From Pseudomonas sp. 2FG (GTDB lineage: Bacteria > Pseudomonadota > Gammaproteobacteria > Pseudomonadales > Pseudomonadaceae), in NCBI RefSeq assembly GCF_005502935.1, contig NZ_SCMP01000006.1, forward strand, positions 1 through 64,000: a stretch of 64,000 nucleotides of DNA, read 5' to 3'. Position numbers and translations under genes: made by a program. This document shows positions 1 to 10,098 of this stretch, one piece after another (positions within the stretch are counted from its first letter, which is position 1; every line of letters begins with the position of its first letter). A model generated the notes under the pieces. It saw only the letters and a list, made by a program, of their open reading frames with translations. It had not been told where the DNA came from and made no database searches.

Positions 1-165
1 GTTCTTAGACTGCGCCCCCAGGTCACACCCGGCAGCCGGAACCCGCCCGCGCTGATGCCACTCTCAGCAACGCTCGCTCCAGCGTCCCGACCCTCCCGGC
101 AGTGTCCCGGTCGCAGCGGGCGGCTTTCCGTTATCATTGCGCCATCTTCGACTTGCGAGACCTCC

Positions 166-1950
166 ATGCGCCGCCTGCTCAGCCTAATCCTGCTGTTGCT
201 CGCCCTGCCTGCCAGCGCGGGCCTGTTCGACAACCGCCCAAGCCCGGTGCTCGGTGCGCCGCTGAACAACAGCGCGGACTTCCTGCCGGTGCGCGAAGCC
301 TTCCGCCTGAGCCTGGTGGACAGCAGCGCGCAGTCGATCAAGCTGCGCTTCGTCGCCGCCGAGGGCTATTACCTCTACCGCCACCGCTTCCAGTTCCGGA
401 TCGAACCCGCGGATATCGCCAACGGCGCGGCTCAGTTGCCCGCCGGCCAGCAGAAGACCGACGCCTACTTTGGCGAGGTCGAGGTGTATTACGGGGTACT
501 CGATGTCGAGCTGCCGCTGAAAAACCCGGACCAACGGCCCTTTAGCCTGCAGGTGACCTATCAGGGCTGCGCCGATAAGGGCCTGTGCTACCCACCGGAA
601 ACCGAACGCCTGGAAATCGGGGATAACAGCCCGGCCAGCGCCCCCGTCGCTATCGGTGCCGCCACGCCCCCTGTGCCGCCGGCCGGCTGGAATTGGCACG
701 AACTGGCGCTGTTCTTTCTCGCCGGCCTCGGCCTGACCTTCACCCCCTGCGTGCTGCCGATGCTGCCGATCCTGTCCGGGGTGGTGCTGCGCGGGCAGGT
801 CGGCGGCCTGCGCGGCTTGAGCCTGTCGCTCGCCTATGTGCTGTCGATGGCCGCCTGCTTCGCCCTGCTCGGCGCGCTGATGGGCATATTCGGCGCCGAA
901 CTGAATCTGCAGGCGCGCCTGCAATCGGCCTGGGTACTGGTGCCCTTCGCGCTGTTCTTCGGCCTGTTCGCCCTGGCCATGTTCGGGGTCTTCGAGCTGC
1001 GCCTGCCGCGCGTGCTCAGCGAACCCTTGGACCGCCTGGCGGGCAACGCCCGCGGCGGTTCGCTGTGGGGCGCGGCGCTGCTCGGGGTGGTTTCCAGCCT
1101 GCTGGTTTCGCCCTGTGTTTCCGCGCCATTGGCCGGTGCGCTGCTGTATATCAGCGCCAGCGGCGATGCCCTCGGCGGCGGCCTCAAGCTGTTCGCCCTC
1201 GGCCTCGGCATGGGTGCACCGCTGGTGCTCTTCGCTGCCGGTGGCGGCGCCCTGCTGCCGAAGAGCGGCTCCTGGATGGTCATAGTGCGCAATGCCTTCG
1301 GCGTGTTGCTGCTAGCGGTGGCGGTCTGGTTGCTCGAACGCGTGCTGCCCGGCACTTGGTCGCTGGCACTCTGGGGCCTGCTGGCCGGCGGCGTCGCCTT
1401 GTTCCTCGGCGCCTTGGAGTTCAACTATAAGTCACCCCGCCAGCGCTTGGCGCAATTGGCCGGCCTGGCTCTGCTGGCTTACGCCCTGAGCGCCTGGGTC
1501 GGCGCGCTGCGCGGTGAATCCGACCCGTTGCGCCCGCTCGGCCGCCCATCGTTGGCCGGCAGCGCAACCAGCACGGCAGTCAGTGGCAGCTGGCAAACCC
1601 TGAAAACCGCAAGCGAACTGGACACCGCCCTCGCCGCCGCCAAAGCCGCCAAGCAACCGCTGCTGCTCGACTGGTATGCCGACTGGTGCATCAGTTGCAA
1701 GGTGATCGAACGCGAAGTGCTGAGCGCCCCGGAAGTCGTCCAGCAACTGGCCGGCTACCGGCTGATTCGCTTCGACATGACCGCCAGCACCCCCGAACAA
1801 CGCGCCCTGCTCGATCGCTACCAGCTGTTCGGCCCACCGGCGCTGCTGTTTTTCTCGCCCCTGGGTGACGAGTGGGCGGATTTGCGTGTCGTAGGTGAGA
1901 TCGATGCGGGCAACTTTGTCGAACGACTCAACCAAGCCGCCGCACGCTAG
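166..1950 (+). CDS. dsbD: Thiol:disulfide interchange protein DsbD
   Basis: Inner-membrane reductase that carries electrons from cytoplasmic thioredoxin to periplasmic DsbC/DsbG-type partners. A signal peptide (MRRLLSLILLLLALPASA) leads into an N-terminal periplasmic domain with the cysteine pair of GCADKGLCYPP. A hydrophobic multi-pass domain follows, with the paired cysteines of TFTPCVLPMLP and VSPCVSAPL. The C-terminal thioredoxin domain has the active site WYADWCISCK. The open frame extends upstream to position 55, but the start at 166 gives a clean signal peptide and the usual family length (594 aa). The CISC active site differs slightly from the CVAC I remember from E. coli. It stands alone, 113 nt before aroQ. 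Confidence 0.95.
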   Translation: MRRLLSLILLLLALPASAGLFDNRPSPVLGAPLNNSADFLPVREAFRLSLVDSSAQSIKLRFVAAEGYYLYRHRFQFRIEPADIANGAAQLPAGQQKTDAYFGEVEVYYGVLDVELPLKNPDQRPFSLQVTYQGCADKGLCYPPETERLEIGDNSPASAPVAIGAATPPVPPAGWNWHELALFFLAGLGLTFTPCVLPMLPILSGVVLRGQVGGLRGLSLSLAYVLSMAACFALLGALMGIFGAELNLQARLQSAWVLVPFALFFGLFALAMFGVFELRLPRVLSEPLDRLAGNARGGSLWGAALLGVVSSLLVSPCVSAPLAGALLYISASGDALGGGLKLFALGLGMGAPLVLFAAGGGALLPKSGSWMVIVRNAFGVLLLAVAVWLLERVLPGTWSLALWGLLAGGVALFLGALEFNYKSPRQRLAQLAGLALLAYALSAWVGALRGESDPLRPLGRPSLAGSATSTAVSGSWQTLKTASELDTALAAAKAAKQPLLLDWYADWCISCKVIEREVLSAPEVVQQLAGYRLIRFDMTASTPEQRALLDRYQLFGPPALLFFSPLGDEWADLRVVGEIDAGNFVERLNQAAAR

Positions 1951-2063
1951 TCATACATTTGCCGCAAACAGCGGGCATCGTGTGGGCTATTGCCGACAAC
2001 TAGACAGTCTTTACCGCTCTGCGGCATAGTCCTGCGCAGCGTGACAATAAGGAAGACAAGCAC

Positions 2064-2507
2064 ATGGCCACCTTACTGGTGTTGCACGGCCCCAATCTGA
2101 ACTTGCTGGGCACTCGCGAACCCGGCGTCTATGGCGCCGTCACCCTCGAACAGATCAACCTCGATCTGGAGCGCCGCGCCCGTGAGGCCGGCCACCACCT
2201 GCTCTATCTGCAGAGCAATGCCGAATACGAACTGATCGAGCGCATCCACGCCGCACCGGGCGAAGGGGTGGACTTCATCCTGATCAATCCGGCGGCATTT
2301 ACACATACCAGCGTCGCATTACGTGACGCGCTGCTGGCGGTGAGCATCCCATTCATCGAAGTGCACCTGTCCAACGTGCACAAACGCGAAGCTTTCCGCC
2401 ATCACTCCTACTTTTCCGACGTTGCCGTGGGAGTGATCTGCGGCCTTGGCGCCAGCGGTTATCGGCTGGCCCTGGAGGCTGCCCTGGAACAACTTGAACG
2501 CCCCTGA
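2064..2507 (+). CDS. aroQ: 3-dehydroquinate dehydratase, type II
   Basis: Dehydrates 3-dehydroquinate to 3-dehydroshikimate in the shikimate pathway, as a cytoplasmic dodecamer. The 147-aa length is typical of type II enzymes. The N-terminal [18 protein letters not shown] carries the conserved Asn and the catalytic Tyr of the lid. [17 protein letters not shown] and [18 protein letters not shown] hold the conserved Asn/His/Arg substrate-binding residues. A ribosome site (AAGGAAGA) lies just upstream. It is followed after only 24 nt by accB, so aroQ-accB-accC is probably one operon, the arrangement usual in Pseudomonas. Confidence 0.96.
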   Translation: MATLLVLHGPNLNLLGTREPGVYGAVTLEQINLDLERRAREAGHHLLYLQSNAEYELIERIHAAPGEGVDFILINPAAFTHTSVALRDALLAVSIPFIEVHLSNVHKREAFRHHSYFSDVAVGVICGLGASGYRLALEAALEQLERP

Positions 2508-2531
2508 CCTTACCTTTGGGAGTTGCTGCTT

Positions 2532-2990
2532 ATGGATATTCGTAAAGTTAAGAAACTGATCGAGCTGCTGGAAGAGTCCGGTATCGACGAACTGGAGATC
2601 CGCGAGGGCGAAGAGTCCGTACGGATCAGCCGCCACGGCAAGCAACCGCAATTTGCCGCGCCGCAAATGTACGCCGCCCCGGCACCGGTGCCAGTCGCCG
2701 CGGCCGCCCCCGCGCCAGCCGCCGAAGCCGCCGCTCCGGCCGCCGCCAAGCTGAATGGCAACGTGGTGCGCTCGCCGATGGTCGGCACCTTCTACCGCAC
2801 CCCAGCACCGACCTCGCCGGCCTTCGTCGAGATCGGTCAGAGCGTGAAGAAAGGCGACATCCTCTGCATCGTCGAAGCGATGAAGATGATGAACCACATC
2901 GAAGCGGAAACCAGCGGCGTTATCGAATCCATCTTGGTGGAGAACGGCCAGCCGGTGGAATACGACCAGCCGCTGTTCACCATCGTTTGA
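2532..2990 (+). CDS. accB: Biotin carboxyl carrier protein of acetyl-CoA carboxylase
   Basis: Carries the biotin that AccC carboxylates and that the carboxyltransferase (AccA/AccD) discharges onto acetyl-CoA, the first step of fatty acid synthesis. An N-terminal helix ([15 protein letters not shown]) is followed by an Ala/Pro-rich flexible linker around residues 42-72, then the biotinyl domain. The biotinylation motif EAMKM places the modified lysine near residue 118, and the hammerhead thumb seen in AccB is present ([10 protein letters not shown]). An in-frame TTG lies 9 nt upstream, but the ATG at 2532 gives the normal N-terminus and 152 aa. accC starts 17 nt after its stop. Confidence 0.96.
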   Translation: MDIRKVKKLIELLEESGIDELEIREGEESVRISRHGKQPQFAAPQMYAAPAPVPVAAAAPAPAAEAAAPAAAKLNGNVVRSPMVGTFYRTPAPTSPAFVEIGQSVKKGDILCIVEAMKMMNHIEAETSGVIESILVENGQPVEYDQPLFTIV

Positions 2991-3007
2991 ACCGCGGAGA
3001 GCCTGCG

Positions 3008-4357
3008 ATGTTGGAAAAAGTTCTGATCGCCAACCGCGGCGAAATTGCCCTGCGCATCCTGCGCGCCTGCAAGGAGCTGGGCATCAAGACCGTGGCGGTG
3101 TACTCCACGGCCGACCGCGAGTTGATGCACCTGGGCCTGGCCGACGAAACGGTGTGCATTGGCCCGGCCTCTGCCGCCCAGTCCTACCTGCATATCCCGG
3201 CCATCATCGCGGCGGCGGAAGTCACCGGCGCCACGGCGATCCACCCGGGCTATGGCTTCCTCGCGGAAAACGCCGACTTCGCCGAACAGGTCGAGAAATC
3301 CGGCTTCGCCTTCATCGGCCCGAAAGCCGACACCATTCGCCTGATGGGCGACAAGGTCTCGGCCAAGCACGCCATGAAGAAAGCCGGCGTGCCGACCGTC
3401 CCGGGCTCCGATGGCCCGCTGCCGGAAGACGAAGAAACCGCCCTGGCGATCGGCCGCGAAGTCGGTTACCCGGTGATCATCAAGGCCGCTGGCGGCGGCG
3501 GTGGCCGCGGCATGCGCGTGGTGCATGACGAGGAAGAGCTGATCAAGTCGGCCAAGCTGACTCGCACCGAAGCCGGCGCAGCCTTCGGCAACCCGATGGT
3601 CTATCTGGAAAAGTTCCTCACCAACCCACGCCACGTGGAAGTGCAGGTGCTGTCTGACGGCCAGGGCAACGCCATCCACCTCGGTGACCGCGACTGCTCG
3701 CTGCAGCGCCGCCATCAGAAGGTTCTGGAAGAAGCGCCAGCCCCGGGCATCGACGAGAAGGCCCGTGCCGAAGTGCTGGATCGTTGCGTGCGTGCCTGCA
3801 TCGAGATCGGCTACCGCGGCGCCGGCACCTTCGAGTTTCTCTACGAGAACGGCCATTTCTACTTCATCGAGATGAACACCCGCGTGCAGGTGGAGCATCC
3901 GGTGTCGGAGATGGTCACCGGCATCGACATCGTCAAGGAAATGCTCAGCATCGCCGCCGGCAACAAGCTGTCGATCAAGCAGGAAGACGTCGTGATCCGT
4001 GGCCACGCGCTGGAATGCCGGATCAACGCGGAAGACCCTTCGTCCTTTATGCCGAGCCCCGGCAAGGTCAAGCACTTCCATGCGCCGGGCGGTAATGGCG
4101 TGCGCGTCGACTCGCACCTGTACAGCGGTTACACCGTGCCGCCGAACTACGACTCGTTGATCGGCAAGCTGATCACCTACGGCGCCACCCGTGACGAAGC
4201 CCTGGCGCGCATGCGCAATGCGCTGGACGAGATCGTCGTCGACGGGATCAAGACCAACATCCCGCTGCACCGCGACCTGGTTCGTGACAAAGGCTTCTGC
4301 AAAGGTGGAGTCAATATCCATTACCTGGAAAAGAAACTAGGTATGGATAAGCACTGA
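3008..4357 (+). CDS. accC: Biotin carboxylase subunit of acetyl-CoA carboxylase
   Basis: ATP-dependent carboxylation of AccB-bound biotin with bicarbonate. The 449-aa length equals that of E. coli AccC when the ATG at 3008 is used; a TTG frame opening at 2987 would add seven residues and overlap accB. Features seen: N-terminal [20 protein letters not shown], the glycine-rich ATP loop [12 protein letters not shown], the catalytic region [16 protein letters not shown] (conserved Glu and Arg), and the C-terminal lobe ending in [12 protein letters not shown]. The gene closes the aroQ-accB-accC operon and is followed by a strong hairpin at 4371-4410. Confidence 0.97.
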   Translation: MLEKVLIANRGEIALRILRACKELGIKTVAVYSTADRELMHLGLADETVCIGPASAAQSYLHIPAIIAAAEVTGATAIHPGYGFLAENADFAEQVEKSGFAFIGPKADTIRLMGDKVSAKHAMKKAGVPTVPGSDGPLPEDEETALAIGREVGYPVIIKAAGGGGGRGMRVVHDEEELIKSAKLTRTEAGAAFGNPMVYLEKFLTNPRHVEVQVLSDGQGNAIHLGDRDCSLQRRHQKVLEEAPAPGIDEKARAEVLDRCVRACIEIGYRGAGTFEFLYENGHFYFIEMNTRVQVEHPVSEMVTGIDIVKEMLSIAAGNKLSIKQEDVVIRGHALECRINAEDPSSFMPSPGKVKHFHAPGGNGVRVDSHLYSGYTVPPNYDSLIGKLITYGATRDEALARMRNALDEIVVDGIKTNIPLHRDLVRDKGFCKGGVNIHYLEKKLGMDKH

Positions 4358-4370
4358 GTAACCTGTCGCT

Positions 4371-4410
4371 GAAATGATAAGGGCTGCCCACGGGCGGCCC
4401 TTGTCATTTC
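4371..4410 (+). terminator. Long hairpin after accC
   Basis: An 18-bp near-perfect inverted repeat (arms begin GAAATGATAAGGGC and end GCCCTTGTCATTTC, loop about 4 nt, two G-U type pairs) starts 13 nt past the accC stop. There is no clear T-run after it, so it may be a weak intrinsic terminator or an mRNA-stabilising hairpin. Confidence 0.6.
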
Positions 4411-4530
4411 AGCCCGTCGCAAGCTTGCCCCATAGCAGTGGAAGCCCGTTCGCCCCTCAAGTAAGCTTGCCCGCCAATTGCGCCAGCCCACGCCATCGGC
4501 TAGCCACGTCATCGTTCAAGAGGTTTGCCC

Positions 4531-5409
4531 ATGCCCTGGTTACAAGTCCGTCTCGCCATCAGCCCGGAACAGGCGGAAACCTACGAAGACGCCCTGCTCG
4601 GCGTCGGCGCCGTGTCGGTGACCTTCATGGACGCCGAAGACCAGCCGATCTACGAACCGGACCTCGGCACCACGCCGCTCTGGTCGCACACGCACCTGCT
4701 CGCCCTGTTCGAAGCCGACACCGATGAAACCAACCTGCTCGCGCACCTCGAACTGCTGACCGGCACGCCGTTGCCGCTGCACCAGTTCGAACGCATCGAA
4801 GACCAGGACTGGGAACGCAGCTGGATGGACAACTTCCAGCCTATGCGCTTCGGCCGCCGCCTGTGGATAGTGCCGAGCTGGCATGCCGCGCCGGAGCCGG
4901 ACGCCGTCAACCTGCTGCTCGATCCAGGCCTGGCCTTCGGCACCGGCACCCACCCGACCACCGCGCTGTGCCTGGAGTGGCTGGACGGCCAGGACCTGCA
5001 AGGGTGCAACGTGCTGGACTTCGGCTGTGGCTCCGGCATCCTCGCCATCGCCGCCCTGCTCTTGGGCGCCAAGCAGGCGGTCGGCACCGATATCGACCCG
5101 CAAGCGCTGGAAGCGTCGCGCGACAACGCCGGGCGCAACGGCATCGATCCGGCATCGTTCCCGCTTTACCTGCCGGCCGAGCTGCCGCCACAACCGGCCG
5201 AAGTGGTGGTCGCCAACATTCTGGCCGGCCCGCTGGTGCAATTGGCCGCGCAAATCACCTCACTGGTGCAGACCCATGGGCGCCTGGCACTCTCGGGCAT
5301 CCTCGCCGAACAGGCGGAAGAAGTGCGGGCGGCCTACCGCGATGCCTTCGAACTGGATCCCACGGCAGAAAAAGACGGCTGGGTACGCATCACCGGGCGC
5401 CGCCGCTGA
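4531..5409 (+). CDS. prmA: Ribosomal protein L11 methyltransferase
   Basis: SAM-dependent trimethylation of lysines and the N-terminus of L11. It has the family N-terminal substrate-recognition domain ([21 protein letters not shown]) and, from about residue 161, the methyltransferase motif [16 protein letters not shown]. The preceding [12 protein letters not shown] and the later ANILAGPL (the N-I-L-A motif of PrmA) are diagnostic. 292 aa from the ATG at 4531; an in-frame TTG at 4525 is less likely. It is separated from accC by a hairpin, so it likely has its own promoter within the 173-nt gap. Confidence 0.96.
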   Translation: MPWLQVRLAISPEQAETYEDALLGVGAVSVTFMDAEDQPIYEPDLGTTPLWSHTHLLALFEADTDETNLLAHLELLTGTPLPLHQFERIEDQDWERSWMDNFQPMRFGRRLWIVPSWHAAPEPDAVNLLLDPGLAFGTGTHPTTALCLEWLDGQDLQGCNVLDFGCGSGILAIAALLLGAKQAVGTDIDPQALEASRDNAGRNGIDPASFPLYLPAELPPQPAEVVVANILAGPLVQLAAQITSLVQTHGRLALSGILAEQAEEVRAAYRDAFELDPTAEKDGWVRITGRRR

Positions 5410-5456
5410 GAGCCTGTTCAAGATCGTCGCGAGCGCAGCAGATCATCAACAGGCTC
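5410..5456. repeat. 47-bp palindromic repeat element
   Basis: Inverted repeat with arms GAGCCTGTT and AACAGGCTC, and a second GATC/GATC pairing inside, immediately after the prmA stop. The layout (short GAGCCTGT ends, intergenic, next to a stop codon) resembles REP/MITE-like palindromes dispersed in Pseudomonas genomes. It may also act as a 3'-end hairpin for prmA. No T-run follows. Confidence 0.5.
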
Positions 5457-5530
5457 CGAGGCGCCATCCGCAGTAGCCTTGAGTTAGACTAACCGCCCCG
5501 ATTGACTCGCGTACAACGCCGGATCGCCGC

Positions 5531-6751
5531 ATGACCGCCAGCTTCGTCACCCAGTGCCCCCATTGCCGCACCAGCTTTCGCGTGAGTCGCGCGCAGTTGG
5601 GCGCAGCCCATGGCGCGGTGCGGTGCGGTGCCTGTTTGCATGTATTCAATGCCGCGGTCCAGCTCGTTGGCGCACAACCGGCCGCCAAAGCGGCCGTTAG
5701 CCCGCCACCGACTGCTATGGCCAGTCAGCCCGCCACGCCGCCGGGCAAAGCCGCCGGCGACACGCTGTGGATCCATGACGACCTCGACCTCGACAGCCTC
5801 GATGAAGAGCTGGCCAAGCAGGAGCAGCAGGAGCTGCACCTCTCGCAGGAGTTTCTCGCCCTGGAACCCGGCCCGAAATCGGCCGAGGACCTCCTCAAGG
5901 CGCCGGAACAAGCGCGCGAGCAGGACGACGAAGACTGGGCCGAGGCACTCCTGCAGGACCACCCCGCGCCGCCAGCCGAAGCGCCGCCGCCCAGCCTGGC
6001 GAGCGATGAGTCCGCGCAGCCCTGCGGCATCGCGGATGCCGCGGATGCCGCGGATGAGGAACCGGAGCACGACTTCAAGCTCAGCGCCGAGCGCGACGAA
6101 CCGGAGGCCGGCTTGTCCGCCACCGACGAGCCTGAGGATCCGGACAACAGCTTTGCCGCCGTCCGCACCCTGCAGAACCCCGGCCGCAGCGAGCCTGGGT
6201 CGCGTGACGAAGGGCTGTTCAATCTGACCGAAGAGCCCCTGCACCTCGACTGGCAAGAGCAGCGCAAACCCTGGGGCCGCTGGCTGGGCTGGGGCCTGTT
6301 GAACCTGATCGGCGCGCTCGCCCTGACCAGCCAATACATCGCCTACCATTTCGACGAACTGGCGCGTCAGGATCAGTACCGCCCCTGGTTCGAGCAGTTC
6401 TGCCCAAACCTCGGCTGCAGCCTGCCATCCAAGGTCGAGATCAGCCTGATCAAGAGCAGCAACCTGGTGGTGCGCAGCCACCCGGAGTTCACCGGCGCCC
6501 TGGTGGTGGACGCGATCCTCTACAACCGTGCGCCTTTCGCCCAACCCTTCCCCTTGCTGGAAATGCGCTTCGCCGACCTCAACGGCCAGCTGCTTGCCAG
6601 TCGTCGTTTCAAGCCCAGCGAATATCTGGCGGGCGAGCTGGCCGGTCAGGCCGAAATGCCACCGCAAACGCCGATCCACATTTCCTTGGACATTCTCGAC
6701 CCGGGCACCAAGGCCGTGAATTACAGCCTAAGCTTCCACTCGCCCGAGTAA
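5531..6751 (+). CDS. Zinc-ribbon and DUF3426 domain membrane protein
   Basis: 406-aa protein of unknown function. The N-terminus is an MJ0042-type zinc ribbon with two CxxC pairs (TQCPHCRTSFRVS and VRCGACLHVFNA). Residues about 55-235 form a long acidic, low-complexity linker rich in Asp, Glu, Pro and Ala. One transmembrane helix (WLGWGLLNLIGALALTSQYI) follows near residue 255, then a DUF3426-type C-terminal domain with the cysteines of FCPNLGCSLPS. The gene sits in the usual Pseudomonas position between prmA and dusB-fis. Part of the linker is coded by three nearly identical 9-bp units at 6032-6058, where length could vary between strains. Confidence 0.85.
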   Translation: MTASFVTQCPHCRTSFRVSRAQLGAAHGAVRCGACLHVFNAAVQLVGAQPAAKAAVSPPPTAMASQPATPPGKAAGDTLWIHDDLDLDSLDEELAKQEQQELHLSQEFLALEPGPKSAEDLLKAPEQAREQDDEDWAEALLQDHPAPPAEAPPPSLASDESAQPCGIADAADAADEEPEHDFKLSAERDEPEAGLSATDEPEDPDNSFAAVRTLQNPGRSEPGSRDEGLFNLTEEPLHLDWQEQRKPWGRWLGWGLLNLIGALALTSQYIAYHFDELARQDQYRPWFEQFCPNLGCSLPSKVEISLIKSSNLVVRSHPEFTGALVVDAILYNRAPFAQPFPLLEMRFADLNGQLLASRRFKPSEYLAGELAGQAEMPPQTPIHISLDILDPGTKAVNYSLSFHSPE

Positions 6752-6839
6752 CCGCCGCGCCCTGGTTTTTGGCATTTTCACGGCCATCGACAGGCACCCT
6801 GAGCGGCCAATAACTGTTCATAATTTATCCAGAACAACC

Positions 6840-6868
6840 TTTATCCAGCCCTCGAGAGCGGGTATTAT
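6840..6868 (+). promoter_or_regulatory. Possible dusB-fis promoter
   Basis: TATTAT at 6863-6868 is a good -10 element, with a poor -35 candidate (TTTATC, 6840-6845) at 17-bp spacing. A GC-rich run follows, as is common at growth-rate-controlled start sites such as fis promoters. It lies 50 nt before dusB. Read by eye only. Confidence 0.4.
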
Positions 6869-6918
6869 GCCCACCCTTTTTCGCACTCCCAGATCCGCCT
6901 TTTCAGCAGGGAAGCCCC

Positions 6919-7917
6919 ATGTCGGCGGTACGCATCGGTCCATACACACTGCCCAATCAGTTGATACTCGCGCCCATGGCGGGAGTCACTGATCGCCCGT
7001 TCCGTCAGCTCTGTCGCCGCCTTGGCGCGGGCCTGGTGGTGTCGGAGATGGTCACCAGCGATATGAGCTTGTGGAACACCCGCAAATCGAGCCTTCGGCT
7101 GATTCATGCCGGCGACCCGGAACCCCGTTCGGTGCAGATTGCCGGCGGCTATCCGCAGATGCTGGCCGATGCCGCGCGCGCGAACGTCGCACTGGGCGCG
7201 CAAATCATCGACATCAACATGGGCTGCCCGGCCAAGAAGGTCTGCAACAAGGCGGCAGGTTCGGCGCTGCTGAAGGATGAGCTGCTGGTCAGCGCGATTT
7301 TGCAGGCCGTGGTGGCCGCGGTGGATGTCCCTGTGACCCTGAAAATCCGCACCGGCTGGGATCGCGAGAACAAAAACGGCATCGCCGTGGCGAAGATCGC
7401 CGAACAATCGGGGATTCAGGCGCTGGCCGTGCATGGGCGGACGCGCGCGGATCTGTACAGCGGCGAGGCCGAGTACGAAACCATCGCCGCGATCAAGCAG
7501 GCGGTGTCGATTCCGGTGTTTGCCAATGGCGATATCGACTCGCCAGAGAAAGCCCGGCAAGTGCTCGCCGCCACCGGTGCCGATGCCCTGCTGATCGGGC
7601 GTGCCGCGCAAGGGCGGCCGTGGATTTTTCGTGAGATCGAGCACTACCTGCGCACCGGGGTAAAATTGCCGGTGCCAACGCTGCACGAGGTGGAACGCAT
7701 TCTGCTAGAACATCTGGCCGAACTGCACAGTTTCTATGGCGACGTGATGGGCGTGCGTATCGCCCGCAAACATGTCGGCTGGTACCTCGCCACCCTGCCG
7801 GGCGCCAGGGAGTTTCGCGCCCAATTCAATCGTCTGGAGAACACGGACGTGCAATGCGCCAGCGTTCGGCAGTTTTTCGCCGAGCGTCATAACGACGGAG
7901 AAGGGGTCGCTGCATGA
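6919..7917 (+). CDS. dusB: tRNA-dihydrouridine synthase B
   Basis: FMN- and NADPH-dependent reduction of uridine in the tRNA D-loop. It has the TIM-barrel Dus fold: N-terminal [19 protein letters not shown], the catalytic Cys loop [18 protein letters not shown], the FMN-phosphate-binding LKIRTGW and [10 protein letters not shown], and the C-terminal [20 protein letters not shown]. 332 aa, usual for DusB. The stop overlaps the fis start by 4 nt, giving the classic translationally coupled dusB-fis operon. Confidence 0.96.
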   Translation: MSAVRIGPYTLPNQLILAPMAGVTDRPFRQLCRRLGAGLVVSEMVTSDMSLWNTRKSSLRLIHAGDPEPRSVQIAGGYPQMLADAARANVALGAQIIDINMGCPAKKVCNKAAGSALLKDELLVSAILQAVVAAVDVPVTLKIRTGWDRENKNGIAVAKIAEQSGIQALAVHGRTRADLYSGEAEYETIAAIKQAVSIPVFANGDIDSPEKARQVLAATGADALLIGRAAQGRPWIFREIEHYLRTGVKLPVPTLHEVERILLEHLAELHSFYGDVMGVRIARKHVGWYLATLPGAREFRAQFNRLENTDVQCASVRQFFAERHNDGEGVAA

Positions 7918-8234
7918 CGATGATGACTGAGACATTAGTGAGTGGAACTGCACCCGTGACCGATAACGTCAATCTGAAACAGCACCTGAACACGCCGAGC
8001 GCAGAGGGCCAGACCCTGCGCGGCAATGTGGAAAAGGCGCTGCACAACTACTTTGCCCACCTGGATGGGCAGGATGTCTCTGACGTCTACAACCTGGTGC
8101 TCTCCGAAGTCGAGGCACCGCTGCTGGAGACCGTGATGAATTACGTCAAGGGTAACCAGACCAAGGCCTCCGAACTGCTCGGACTGAACCGCGGCACGCT
8201 GCGCAAGAAGCTCAAGCAATACGACTTGCTGTAA
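7914..8234 (+). CDS. fis: DNA-binding protein Fis
   Basis: Nucleoid-associated homodimer that bends DNA and adjusts rRNA, recombination and global transcription with growth rate. 106 aa. The C-terminal helix-turn-helix [20 protein letters not shown] and the preceding dimerisation helices ([15 protein letters not shown]) are unmistakable. The ATG at 7914 overlaps the dusB stop and gives an N-terminus ([12 protein letters not shown]) like that of other pseudomonads. A strong terminator follows. Confidence 0.97.
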   Translation: MTMMTETLVSGTAPVTDNVNLKQHLNTPSAEGQTLRGNVEKALHNYFAHLDGQDVSDVYNLVLSEVEAPLLETVMNYVKGNQTKASELLGLNRGTLRKKLKQYDLL

Positions 8235-8252
8235 GCATGCACTCCAACGAAG

Positions 8253-8290
8253 AAGGGCGGCCCCCGTTGACGAAACGGCCGCCCTTTTTT
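8253..8290 (+). terminator. Intrinsic terminator after fis
   Basis: GC-rich hairpin with arms AAGGGCGGCC and GGCCGCCCTT, followed by a run of T residues, 18 nt past the fis stop. It is a textbook rho-independent terminator and separates dusB-fis from purH. Confidence 0.9.
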
Positions 8291-8321
8291 GCTGATTTCT
8301 CTGCTTTAGATGGAAATTGAG

Positions 8322-9929
8322 ATGACCGACCAAACCACCCGCCTGCCCATCCGCCGCGCCCTGATCAGCGTTTCCGACAAGACCGGAATTCTCGAATTCG
8401 CCCGTGAGCTCTCGGCCCTCGGGGTCGAAATTCTCTCCACCGGCGGCACCTTCAAGCTGCTCAAGGACAACGGCGTGGCCGCCGTGGAAGTCGCCGACTA
8501 CACCGGCTTCGCGGAAATGATGGACGGCCGGGTGAAGACCCTGCACCCGAAAATCCATGGTGGCATCCTAGGTCGCCGCGGCATCGACGACGCCATCATG
8601 GCCGAGCACGGCATCAAGCCGATCGACCTGGTCGCGGTCAACCTCTACCCCTTCGAAGCAACCGTCGCCAAACCGGGTTGCGACCTGCCCACCGCCATCG
8701 AGAACATCGACATCGGCGGCCCGACCATGGTCCGCTCGGCGGCCAAGAACCACAAAGACGTCGCCATCGTGGTCAACGCCCGCGACTACAGCGCCGTGCT
8801 GGACAGCCTGAAAGCCGGCGGCCTGACCTACGCCCAGCGTTTCGACCTGATGCTCAAGGCCTTCGAACACACCGCCGCCTACGATGGCATGATCGCCAAC
8901 TACTTCGGCACCGTGAACCAGGCCGCCGAGACCCTGGGCACCGAAGCGCGTGGCGCCTTCCCGCGGACCTTCAACAGCCAGTTCATCAAGGCCCAGGAAA
9001 TGCGCTACGGCGAGAACCCGCACCAGAGCGCGGCGTTCTACGTGGAGGCCAAGCCGGTGGAAGCCAGCATCGCCACCGCGATCCAGCTGCAAGGCAAGGA
9101 GCTGTCGTTCAACAACGTGGCCGACACCGACGCCGCGCTGGAATGCGTGAAGAGCTTCGTCAAGCCCGCCTGCGTGATCGTCAAGCACGCCAACCCGTGC
9201 GGCGTGGCCGTGGCCCTCGACAGCGAAGGCGGCATCCGCCAGGCCTACGAGCTGGCCTACGCCACCGATACCGAGTCGGCTTTCGGCGGCATCATCGCCT
9301 TCAACCGCGAGCTGGATGCAGAAACCGCCAAGGCCATAGTCGAGCGTCAGTTCGTCGAAGTCATCATCGCGCCGAAAATCAGCGCCGAAGCCCGTGCCGT
9401 GGTCGCCGCCAAAGCCAATGTGCGCCTGCTCGAATGCGGTGAATGGGCCGCCGAGCGCACTGCCGCCTGGGACTTCAAGCGGGTCAACGGCGGCCTGCTG
9501 GTACAGAGCCGCGATATCGGCATGATCGGCGCCGATGATCTGAAGCTGGTGACCCAGCGCGCGCCGAGCGAGCAGGAAATCCACGACCTGATCTTCGCCT
9601 GGAAAGTCGCCAAATACGTCAAATCCAACGCCATCGTCTACGCCAAGAATCGCCAGACCATCGGCGTCGGCGCCGGCCAGATGAGCCGGGTCAACTCCGC
9701 CCGTATCGCCGCGATCAAGGCCGAGCATGCCGGTTTGCAGGTGCAGGGTGCGGTGATGGCGTCCGACGCCTTCTTCCCGTTCCGCGACGGCATCGACAAC
9801 GCCGCCAAAGTTGGCATCACCGCGGTGATCCAGCCGGGTGGTTCGATGCGCGATAACGAAGTGATAGCCGCGGCCGACGAAGCGGGTATCGCCATGGTGT
9901 TCACCGGCATGCGCCACTTCCGTCACTGA
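8322..9929 (+). CDS. purH: Bifunctional AICAR formyltransferase / IMP cyclohydrolase
   Basis: Last two steps of IMP synthesis. The N-terminal MGS-like IMP cyclohydrolase domain ([20 protein letters not shown], then the [10 protein letters not shown] phosphate loop) is followed by the AICAR transformylase domain ([44 protein letters not shown]). I chose the ATG at 8322 (MTDQTTRLP, 535 aa) over the in-frame ATG at 8310, because it matches the family N-terminus and has a purine-rich site upstream. The 169-nt gap to purD holds a small hairpin (TTGCC/GGCAA) near 10000; purH and purD are probably co-regulated. Confidence 0.97.
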   Translation: MTDQTTRLPIRRALISVSDKTGILEFARELSALGVEILSTGGTFKLLKDNGVAAVEVADYTGFAEMMDGRVKTLHPKIHGGILGRRGIDDAIMAEHGIKPIDLVAVNLYPFEATVAKPGCDLPTAIENIDIGGPTMVRSAAKNHKDVAIVVNARDYSAVLDSLKAGGLTYAQRFDLMLKAFEHTAAYDGMIANYFGTVNQAAETLGTEARGAFPRTFNSQFIKAQEMRYGENPHQSAAFYVEAKPVEASIATAIQLQGKELSFNNVADTDAALECVKSFVKPACVIVKHANPCGVAVALDSEGGIRQAYELAYATDTESAFGGIIAFNRELDAETAKAIVERQFVEVIIAPKISAEARAVVAAKANVRLLECGEWAAERTAAWDFKRVNGGLLVQSRDIGMIGADDLKLVTQRAPSEQEIHDLIFAWKVAKYVKSNAIVYAKNRQTIGVGAGQMSRVNSARIAAIKAEHAGLQVQGAVMASDAFFPFRDGIDNAAKVGITAVIQPGGSMRDNEVIAAADEAGIAMVFTGMRHFRH

Positions 9930-10098
9930 TTTTTGTCTGGGCGGCCGCGCTGAAGCAGGCATCTGCTGCGTTGGAGTCGGTCCCGCTGATGCTCATTGCC
10001 AAAAGGCAACTCCGCTCATCGAGACCGCCTCCGCCTTGCATCTACCCGCTTGATCGCGACCTCTATCAGGCGCGATCAACGAACAAAGGAATAGCGAT

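Noticed and set aside
2837-4321. 494-codon minus-strand frame opposite accB/accC
   Set aside because: Antisense shadow: composition is biased and it lies wholly over conserved accC.
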